Source: Sphingobium sp. (GTDB taxonomy: Bacteria > Pseudomonadota > Alphaproteobacteria > Sphingomonadales > Sphingomonadaceae). Taken from it: a stretch of DNA of 10,634 nucleotides. This document shows, in pieces, positions 6,092-10,634 of the stretch. The stretch is from NCBI GenBank assembly GCA_030148625.1, contig JASBTC010000324.1:1-10634 (forward strand), written 5' to 3'. The notes under the pieces are model-generated. The model was not told where the DNA came from. It saw nothing but the letters and a program-made list of their open reading frames with translations, and searched no databases. Position 1 is the stretch's first letter; each line of letters starts with the position of its first letter. A program made the position numbers and the translations under genes.

Positions 6092-7075
6092 TCAGTCGTC
6101 ATTGCCCGGCACCTCGTCCGGCGTGACGATCGCCAGGCTCGGATGCGCCTGACGGACATGGCTGCCGGCGGGGATGCTCTGGGTCAGCCAGACATTGCCG
6201 CCGATCACCGAATTGCGCCCGATGGTGACGCGGCCGAGAATGGTTGCGCCCGAATAGATCACGACATCGTCCTCGACGATCGGATGGCGTGCCTCGCCCT
6301 TGGCGAGGGCGCCGTCGTCATCGACCAGGAAGCTGCGTGCGCCCAGCGTCACTGCCTGATAGAGCCGGACCCGTTCGCCGATGATCGCGGTTTCGCCGAT
6401 CACGACGCCGGTGCCATGGTCGATGAAGAAGCTGGGGCCGATCTGCGCGCCGGGATGGATGTCGATCCCGGTTCGCGAATGCGCGATCTCGGCGATGATC
6501 CGTGCGACCAGCGGCGCGCCGAGCCTATGGAGCCGGTGCGCCAGGCGGTGATGGACGACCGCGGTGACGCACGGATAGCAGAGCAGCACCTCGTCGACGC
6601 TGCGCGCGGCCGGATCGCCGCGATAGGCCGCCTCGACATCGGTATCGAGCAGGCTGCGGATATCGGGCAGCGACTGCGCGAAGGCGCGGATGATCGACTG
6701 GACATCGGCCTCGACATCGTCGGGCAATGCCGGCCGCCGCGCAGAAAGCAGTTCCTGCCGGATCTGTGCGGCCAGTTGCGACAGGGCCGATTCGAGCACG
6801 GTCTCGACATAGGCGTCCTCGTTGCCGGGATTGAGCTCGGGCGGGCCCAGCCGCAGCGGAAAGAGCACCGCGCCCAGCGAAGCGACGATCCGGCCGAGCG
6901 ACTGGCGCGACGGAAAACCGAAACTGCCATGTTCGGCATGGCGCGCATTCGCGCCGCGCCATCGGTCGCGCGCCGCGCGCAGACCCTGGACGACCGGGCC
7001 GATCTCCTCGTTCGGGCTGAAGGGGGCGACGTCGATGGCCGACGGCCGAAACGGGTCCAATTTGCTCTGTTCCAT
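6092..7075 (-). CDS. epsC: Serine O-acetyltransferase, EpsC-type
   Basis: A 327-residue acetyl-CoA:serine O-acetyltransferase, catalysing the first committed step of cysteine synthesis (serine to O-acetylserine). An alpha-helical N-terminal domain (to ~165) precedes a left-handed beta-helix hexapeptide domain. The key stretch reads SRTGIDIHPGA, FFIDHGTGVVIGETAIIG (catalytic H220 in DHGTG), YQAVTLGA, then DDVVIYSGATILG and NSVIGGNVWLTQSIPAG. The CYP...YRLAH-like helix (CYPCVTAVVHHRLAHRLHRLG) and RHPIVED are typical of the EpsC subgroup rather than E. coli CysE (273 aa). The C-terminus ends VPGNDD, without the terminal Ile that docks into CysK in the classical cysteine synthase complex. The ATG at 7073-7075 is chosen; its ribosome site is weak, and a TTG at 7109-7111 would add 12 residues. 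It diverges from the amidotransferase gene. Confidence 0.9.
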   Translation of the reverse strand: MEQSKLDPFRPSAIDVAPFSPNEEIGPVVQGLRAARDRWRGANARHAEHGSFGFPSRQSLGRIVASLGAVLFPLRLGPPELNPGNEDAYVETVLESALSQLAAQIRQELLSARRPALPDDVEADVQSIIRAFAQSLPDIRSLLDTDVEAAYRGDPAARSVDEVLLCYPCVTAVVHHRLAHRLHRLGAPLVARIIAEIAHSRTGIDIHPGAQIGPSFFIDHGTGVVIGETAIIGERVRLYQAVTLGARSFLVDDDGALAKGEARHPIVEDDVVIYSGATILGRVTIGRNSVIGGNVWLTQSIPAGSHVRQAHPSLAIVTPDEVPGNDD

Positions 7076-7184
7076 GGCCAGACAGCTCGCCTCATTGGGA
7101 GTAAATCTCAAAATAGCTTTTTCTACTCATTTGATAGAAAAAACTTGTCCCCTAGTGGGATCTGCTGTGGCATCGGTGTCGGGC
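7076..7184. promoter_or_regulatory. AT-rich divergent control region with 8-bp dyad
   Basis: This ~109-bp interval separates the acetyltransferase from the amidotransferase/dioxygenase pair. Bases 7100-7146 are strikingly AT-rich against the GC-rich surroundings. TTTTTCTA (7118-7125) and TAGAAAAA (7135-7142) form a perfect 8-bp inverted repeat with a 9-nt spacer, extended by two more pairs (7115-7116 with 7144-7145) after one mismatch. It lies 43-67 bp from both starts, a natural place for an operator coordinating the two transcripts. TTGATA at 7131-7136 resembles a -35 box, but no good -10 follows. The regulator is unknown; sulfur status is a guess from the genes. Confidence 0.5.
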
Positions 7185-7904
7185 ATGATTCCCGCCGCTC
7201 CCTCTCCCAAGACCGCGCTGATCGTCCGCCATGTGCCGTATGAAGGGCTGGCCGGATTCCGCGCGCCCATCGAAAATGCCGGCTATGCGCTCGACCGGAT
7301 CGACGTCGATGCTCCCGACTTTCCGGACGCCGACCTGGTGTCGCCCGATCTCGTGATCCTGATGGGCGGCCCGATGGGTGTCGGGGAAAGCGAGGACCAT
7401 CCCTGGATTCCGCACGAGATCGAGCGGCTGAAGGCACGGCTGGATGCCGATCGGCCGACGCTCGGCGTCTGCCTGGGCGCGCAGATGATCGCGTCGGCAT
7501 TGGGCGCCGACGTCTATTCCGGGCCCGAGCGCGAAATCGGTTTCTATCCTCTCGCGCTGACGCCGGCGGGTGCCGAGACGCCGCTGCGCCATCTCGACGG
7601 AACCCGCGTGCTGCAATGGCATGGCGACACGTTCGATCTGCCGCCCGACACCGAATGGCTCGCCCAGACCGATCGCTACAGGCATCAGGCGTTTCGGCGC
7701 GGAAAATCGGTGCTCGCGCTCCAATGCCATGCCGAAATGGGGCTCGATCCGCGGATCGATGCCTGGATCGCGCAATCGCGCGAGGATTTGGAAGCGGCGG
7801 GATTGTGCGGCGACCGGCTTCGCATAGACTATTACCGGCACGGTCCCGACGCGGTGGTCGCGGGGCAGAAGATGATCTCGGCCTGGCTCGGGGAACTCCA
7901 ATAG
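7185..7904 (+). CDS. Class I glutamine amidotransferase-like protein (GMP synthase GATase-like)
   Basis: A 239-residue free-standing class I glutamine amidotransferase domain. The nucleophile elbow GVCLGAQM gives C96, and LQCHAEM gives H182 and E184, completing the Cys-His-Glu triad (the usual form is QFHPE). The oxyanion strand is LMGGPMGVGE (59-68). It has no synthetase domain, so the acceptor of the ammonia, or an alternative gamma-glutamyl hydrolase role, is unknown; many proteins annotated 'GMP synthase' of this size are not GuaA. The ATG at 7185 is favoured, but in-frame GTG codons at 7167 and 7176 are possible, and the frame stays open well upstream over the acetyltransferase. It ends 36 bp before the dioxygenase start, so the two are probably cotranscribed. 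Confidence 0.85.
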   Translation: MIPAAPSPKTALIVRHVPYEGLAGFRAPIENAGYALDRIDVDAPDFPDADLVSPDLVILMGGPMGVGESEDHPWIPHEIERLKARLDADRPTLGVCLGAQMIASALGADVYSGPEREIGFYPLALTPAGAETPLRHLDGTRVLQWHGDTFDLPPDTEWLAQTDRYRHQAFRRGKSVLALQCHAEMGLDPRIDAWIAQSREDLEAAGLCGDRLRIDYYRHGPDAVVAGQKMISAWLGELQ

Positions 7905-7908
7905 GGCG

Positions 7909-7928
7909 CGGGCACAAGACGGGCACAA
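7909..7928 (+). repeat. 9-bp tandem direct repeat in the amidotransferase-dioxygenase spacer
   Basis: CGGGCACAA occurs at 7909-7917 and again at 7920-7928, a period of 11 bp. The second copy ends inside the dioxygenase ribosome-binding site (AAAGGAG at 7928-7934). It is most likely a small duplication; a role in translation control is possible but unsupported. Confidence 0.5.
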
Positions 7929-7940
7929 AAGGAGAGCGAT

Positions 7941-8837
7941 ATGGCGACGTTGCGCATTGACGATCCGGGCCTGATCGAGCGCGCGGCATCACGGGGTATC
8001 GCGATCGCACCGTCGACGCCGACATTGGGCGCGGAGATCGCCGGGATCGGCCTGAATGATCCGATCGACGAGTCGGTGGCCGACATCATCCGCGAGGCGT
8101 GGCTGCGCTACAAGGTGATCTTCTTCCGCGATCAGGACATCGGCCATGACGCCCATATCCGGCTCGCCCGGCTGTTCGGCGCGCTCGAAGGCCATCCGGT
8201 GATCCCGCATGTGCCGGGATATCCCGAGCTGCTGCTGATCAAGGGCGTCGAGGGCGTGACGCTGACCCCGGAGACCGTCGAGCCGTTCAAGGCTTTCAAC
8301 AAATGGCACACCGACGTCACCTTTCGGCAGCATCCCTCGATCGCCTCGGTCCTGCGCGCGCGGACGATACCGCCCGTCGGCGGCGACACGATCTGGGCGG
8401 ATGCGGCGGCCGCCTATCGGGGGCTGCCCCAGGCGATCAAGGATCGGATCGCCGGGCTCGATGCCGAACACGACATCGTCCGCAGCTATGGCGGACGCGT
8501 CAGCGAAGAGATGCGCGCCCAGCTCGCGCGCGATTTCCCGCCGGCGACCCATCCGGTCGTACGCACCCATCCCGAAACGGGCGAGAAGATCCTCTACGTC
8601 AATCACAGCTTCACGACGCGGATCCTCGGCATTGCCGAAGAAGAGAGCCGGCAATTGCTCGACTTGCTGTTCGAGCGGATCAAGGTGCCCGAATATCATG
8701 TCCGGTTCCGGTGGAGCCCGAACGCGATCGGCATCTGGGACAATCGCTCGACCCAGCATTATGCGGTGGGGGATTATTGGCCGGCGGAGCGCGTGCTCGA
8801 ACGCGTCACCGTCTCGGGCGACGTCGTCGCGCGATGA
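7941..8837 (+). CDS. TauD/TfdA-family 2-oxoglutarate-dependent dioxygenase
   Basis: A 298-residue Fe(II)/2-oxoglutarate dioxygenase related to taurine dioxygenase and alkylsulfatase AtsK. The facial triad is H123 and D125 (KWHTDVTF) with H273 (STQHYAVGDY); R284 should bind the 2-oxoglutarate carboxylate. GGDTIWAD and HPVVRTHPETGEK follow TauD closely. Residues matching the TauD sulfonate contacts are kept (H85 for TauD H70, R288 for R270), whereas TauD Tyr73 and Asn95 appear replaced by Ile and Phe. I infer a substrate bearing a sulfonate or sulfate group, but probably not taurine. It would release sulfite or sulfate in the cytoplasm. A strong AAAGGAG site 6 nt before the ATG fixes the start. 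It lies downstream of the amidotransferase, opposite a cysteine-synthesis gene, which fits organosulfur use. Confidence 0.9.
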   Translation: MATLRIDDPGLIERAASRGIAIAPSTPTLGAEIAGIGLNDPIDESVADIIREAWLRYKVIFFRDQDIGHDAHIRLARLFGALEGHPVIPHVPGYPELLLIKGVEGVTLTPETVEPFKAFNKWHTDVTFRQHPSIASVLRARTIPPVGGDTIWADAAAAYRGLPQAIKDRIAGLDAEHDIVRSYGGRVSEEMRAQLARDFPPATHPVVRTHPETGEKILYVNHSFTTRILGIAEEESRQLLDLLFERIKVPEYHVRFRWSPNAIGIWDNRSTQHYAVGDYWPAERVLERVTVSGDVVAR

Positions 8838-8888
8838 TATCGCGTCGTACCGGCTCGCGGCGATTTCAGGGTTGAAAGGAAAAGTTGC

Positions 8889-8917
8889 CTTGATACCGAT
8901 ATTCTCAACCATATAAG
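8889..8917 (+). promoter_or_regulatory. Promoter-like boxes (heat-shock or housekeeping sigma) upstream of candidate sRNA
   Basis: Read as a housekeeping promoter: TTGATA (8890-8895), 16-nt spacer, TATAAG (8912-8917). Read as a heat-shock (RpoH) promoter: CTTGATA (8889-8895), 11-nt spacer, AACCATATA (8907-8915), close to the consensus CTTGAAA-N11-15-CCCCATNTA. Both place a start near 8923-8926. It lies 52 bp downstream of the dioxygenase stop, with no protein-coding gene following in the same direction. Confidence 0.55.
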
Positions 8918-8922
8918 TAGAC

Positions 8923-9032
8923 TTAATGGTTCAGGGACTGGGTCCCATCGAATAGCCGGGAGTTTCCCCCTCTCCCTTCTCCCGGTAAAGCCTGGGCCGC
9001 ACGCGAGTCACGCCGTGTGCGGCCCCCTTTTT
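8923..9032 (+). ncRNA. Candidate small RNA, ~110 nt, with polypyrimidine loop
   Basis: Between the promoter-like boxes and an intrinsic terminator lies a non-coding stretch that folds into three hairpins. The first is GGGAC/GTCCC (8934-8938 with 8942-8946, 3-nt loop). The second is CCGGGAG/CTCCCGG (8956-8962 with 8979-8985), displaying a 16-nt loop made only of pyrimidines (TTTCCCCCTCTCCCTT, 8963-8978). The third is the terminator stem. An exposed C/U-rich loop can pair with Shine-Dalgarno sequences; alphaproteobacterial 'cuckoo' sRNAs (such as Rhodobacter CcsR) show CCUCCUCCC-type loops and depend on RpoH sigma factors. The resemblance in layout is my inference; the sequence is not a family member I can name. 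The alternative is a structured 3' UTR of the dioxygenase mRNA. The 5' end is approximate. Confidence 0.6.
8994..9032 (+). terminator. Rho-independent terminator
   Basis: A 12-bp stem (8994-9005 with 9014-9025, one G-U pair, 8-nt loop) rich in G and C is followed by CC and then TTTTT at 9028-9032. It is oriented for plus-strand transcripts only; the opposite strand has no T tract after the stem, so it would not end the convergent oxidoreductase gene. It ends the candidate sRNA and/or the dioxygenase transcript. Confidence 0.85.
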
Positions 9033-9050
9033 CGGAGATGGGGCGGGGCC

Positions 9051-9701
9051 TCAGGCCGCTTCCGCGACGATGTTGCGCAGCGCCTGCTCGAATGCGGCGG
9101 GCGGCTGGCCGCCCGAGATCAGATAGCGATCGTCGATGATCACCGCGGGCACCGAGCTGATGCCGCGCGATTGCCAGAGCTGCTCGGCGCGGCGGACCTC
9201 CTCGGCGTAACGCCCCGATGCCAGCACGTCGCGCGCGGCCGCGCCGTCGAGCCCGGCCTTCTCGGCGGTGGCGACCAGCACGTCGTGATCGGACGGCGCC
9301 TGTCCATTGGGGAAATAGGCCTCGAACAGTGCATGTTTGAGCGCGGCCTGATGCCCCTCGATCTCTGCCCAATGGAGCAGGCGGTGCGCGTCGAAAGTAT
9401 TGTAGATGCGGCTGTCCTCCGACCCGGCCATGACGAAGCCGACTTCGCCGGCGCGGGCGCGGATCATCTCGCGATTGGCCGCGGACTGTTCGGGGGTCGA
9501 GCCGTATTTCTGCGTGATATGCTCGACGATATTCTGCCCCTCGGGCGGCATGTTCGGATTGAGCTCGAACGGCTGGAAACTGATCCGCGCATCGATCAGG
9601 TCGCCGGTCTGCGCCAGCGCTTCCTCCAGCCCGCGCAGGCCGATGATGCACCATGGGCAGGAGATGTCGGATACGAAGTCGATCTTCATCGGCCGGGCCA
9701 T
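9051..9701 (-). CDS. DsbA-family oxidoreductase, FrnE-like
   Basis: A 216-residue thioredoxin-fold protein of the DsbA/FrnE group. The active site SDISCPWC gives C15 and C18, near the N-terminus and with no signal peptide, so it is cytoplasmic. The helical insertion includes NTFDAHRLLHWAE (101-113), the FrnE signature. The cis-proline loop is SVP (P185). FQPFELNPNMPPEG is also typical. FrnE-like proteins act as cytoplasmic disulfide oxidoreductases/isomerases, sometimes linked to oxidative stress. The ATG at 9699-9701 follows AAAGGA; an internal Met at 9689 is possible. It is 79 bp downstream of the dehydrogenase gene on the same strand and may be cotranscribed; an 8-bp inverted repeat (9728-9735 with 9766-9773) lies in that gap. 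No clear terminator follows on the minus strand. Confidence 0.92.
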   Translation of the reverse strand: MARPMKIDFVSDISCPWCIIGLRGLEEALAQTGDLIDARISFQPFELNPNMPPEGQNIVEHITQKYGSTPEQSAANREMIRARAGEVGFVMAGSEDSRIYNTFDAHRLLHWAEIEGHQAALKHALFEAYFPNGQAPSDHDVLVATAEKAGLDGAAARDVLASGRYAEEVRRAEQLWQSRGISSVPAVIIDDRYLISGGQPPAAFEQALRNIVAEAA

Positions 9702-9780
9702 CGGCAATTCCTTTCGATCAGCTGGTGCCGATATGAGAAGTGATTGCGCGAATTCCAGAGCCCGGCATATCGGGGGCGGG

Positions 9781-10548
9781 TCAGGACAGTCCGGCCGTGC
9801 CCCCGCCATCGACCGCGAGCGCCTGGCCGGTGACGAACGATGCCGCGTCCGAACACAGCCATATCACGGCTTCCCCGACTTCCTCCGCGCGCGCCATCCG
9901 GCCGGCGGGGCTGGCGGCGACGCGGTCGTCGAGGGTCGGCAGGCGTTCGCGCAACCGCGCGGCAAGCGGGGTCTCGACCATGCTGGCGCACACCGCGTTG
10001 ACGCGGATATTGGTACGCGCATTTTCCAATGCGGCGGATCGGGTGAGGCCGATCACGGCATGTTTGGTCGCGACATAGTCGCCGCCGCCCGGCACGCCGC
10101 GCAGCCCCGCGGTCGAGCCGGCATTGACGATCGCGCCGCCGCCCTGGGCCAGCATCTGGCGGATCTCGAACTTCATGCATTGGCGCAGACCGCGCACGTT
10201 GAGCGCCAGCAGGCGTTCGAGATTGTCGTCATCGGCATCCTCGGCGCGGTGCGGCATGGCGCCTTCCGCGCCGGCATTGTTGTAAGCGCAGTCGAGACTG
10301 CCGAAGCGATCGACCGTCGCGCGCACCGCCGCTTCGATCTGCTCGGGGCGCGTGACGTCGGTTTCGACGAACAGGCCCTGTCCGCCCGCCGCTTCGATCA
10401 GTGCGACGGTTTCCATCCCGCCCGCGCGATCGCGGTCGATCACCGCCACCCCCTTTGCGCCGTCGCGTACGAACAGCAATGCGGTCGCGCGGCCGATCCC
10501 CGATCCCGCACCCGTGATGAAGGCCGTTTTCCCGTCAAATCTCGCCAT
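9781..10548 (-). CDS. Short-chain dehydrogenase/reductase (classical SDR)
   Basis: A 255-residue classical SDR of the FabG-like type. The nucleotide-binding motif is TGAGSGIG (12-19), with an acidic D38 at the end of beta-2 (VIDRDRA), which favours NAD over NADP. NNAG is at 90-93. The catalytic residues are S145, Y158 and K162 (NAGSTAG and YVATK), and N117 (ALNVRG) completes the tetrad. The C-terminal WLCSDAASFVTGQALAVDGGG is the usual family end. The substrate is not predictable. The start at 10546-10548 follows a strong GGGAGGA. It begins 12 bp after the stop of the partial upstream gene, so the two form an operon, possibly with the oxidoreductase downstream. Confidence 0.93.
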   Translation of the reverse strand: MARFDGKTAFITGAGSGIGRATALLFVRDGAKGVAVIDRDRAGGMETVALIEAAGGQGLFVETDVTRPEQIEAAVRATVDRFGSLDCAYNNAGAEGAMPHRAEDADDDNLERLLALNVRGLRQCMKFEIRQMLAQGGGAIVNAGSTAGLRGVPGGGDYVATKHAVIGLTRSAALENARTNIRVNAVCASMVETPLAARLRERLPTLDDRVAASPAGRMARAEEVGEAVIWLCSDAASFVTGQALAVDGGGTAGLS

Positions 10549-10560
10549 GCCGATCCTCCC

Positions 10561-10634
10561 TCAACCGCGCCGGATCACCGGCAGCACCATATGGCTGGGC
10601 CGCGCGGCATCGTGATGGATGCGGTCGGTGCCCA
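10561..10634 (-). CDS. C-terminal fragment of an unidentified protein (cut by window edge)
   Basis: Only the last ~23 codons are present on the minus strand, ending HDAARPSHMVLPVIRRG and a TGA at 10561-10563. The frame is supported by its placement: the stop is 12 bp before the dehydrogenase start, with that gene's ribosome site in between, as in an operon. The fragment is too short for me to name a family. It may share a substrate with the dehydrogenase downstream. Confidence 0.55.
   Translation of the reverse strand, partial: GTDRIHHDAARPSHMVLPVIRRG

Noticed and set aside
6083..7243. 386-codon open frame on the plus strand opposite the acetyltransferase
   Set aside because: It lies fully antisense to a gene with clear hexapeptide-repeat and DHGTG signatures; its Asp/Arg-rich translation is typical shadow sequence.
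7185..7904. Calling the amidotransferase GuaA (GMP synthase)
   Set aside because: It has only the amidotransferase domain, with no ATP pyrophosphatase or dimerisation domain.
8923..9654. 243-codon minus-strand frame overlapping frnE and the sRNA region
   Set aside because: It is an alternative frame of the FrnE-like gene, rich in Arg and lacking a recognisable domain; the true frame has CPWC and the cis-Pro loop.
9728..9773. 8-bp inverted repeat (CCGATATG / CATATCGG) between the dehydrogenase and frnE
   Set aside because: The 30-nt gap and lack of a T tract make both terminator and operator readings weak; not listed as a separate site.

Overview
The window is high-GC bacterial DNA with short intergenic gaps. 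Its gene content and dispersed-repeat style suggest an alphaproteobacterium, most likely a sphingomonad (Sphingomonas-like). No rRNA, tRNA, insertion sequence, phage gene or CRISPR array is visible. The assignment rests on codon and GC style, protein family flavour and a RIME-like palindromic element, not on a marker gene.

Layout. Positions 1-897 hold the start of an HU-type nucleoid protein (minus, cut by the window edge) and a small secreted PepSY protein (minus). A class I SAM-dependent methyltransferase (895-1710, minus) diverges from an RNB-domain exoribonuclease (1851-3236, plus). The ribonuclease converges on a YcaC-like isochorismatase-family hydrolase (3287-3928, minus) across a long palindrome. 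A pirin (4178-5047, minus) lies upstream of that hydrolase. The 249-bp gap between them contains a 139-bp composite palindromic element. A LysR regulator (5168-6082, plus) diverges from pirin, with a perfect 9-bp dyad between them, an arrangement like E. coli yhaJ/yhaK.

Positions 6092-8837 look like a sulfur locus: an EpsC-type serine O-acetyltransferase (minus) diverges from a glutamine amidotransferase-like protein and a TauD-family 2-oxoglutarate dioxygenase (plus, probably cotranscribed). The shared intergenic region is the most AT-rich patch of the window and carries an 8-bp dyad. A plausible reading is that the dioxygenase releases sulfite or sulfate from an organosulfur compound while the acetyltransferase makes O-acetylserine for cysteine synthesis.

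The 213-bp gap after the dioxygenase contains a candidate small RNA gene of about 110 nt (about 8923-9032). It has its own promoter-like boxes, which fit heat-shock sigma as well as housekeeping sigma. It is followed by a hairpin with an all-pyrimidine 16-nt loop and a strong Rho-independent terminator. This resembles the 'cuckoo' anti-Shine-Dalgarno sRNAs of alphaproteobacteria and is the best candidate here for something undescribed. The window ends with a minus-strand run: the C-terminal end of an unidentified protein, a short-chain dehydrogenase and a FrnE-like DsbA-family oxidoreductase.
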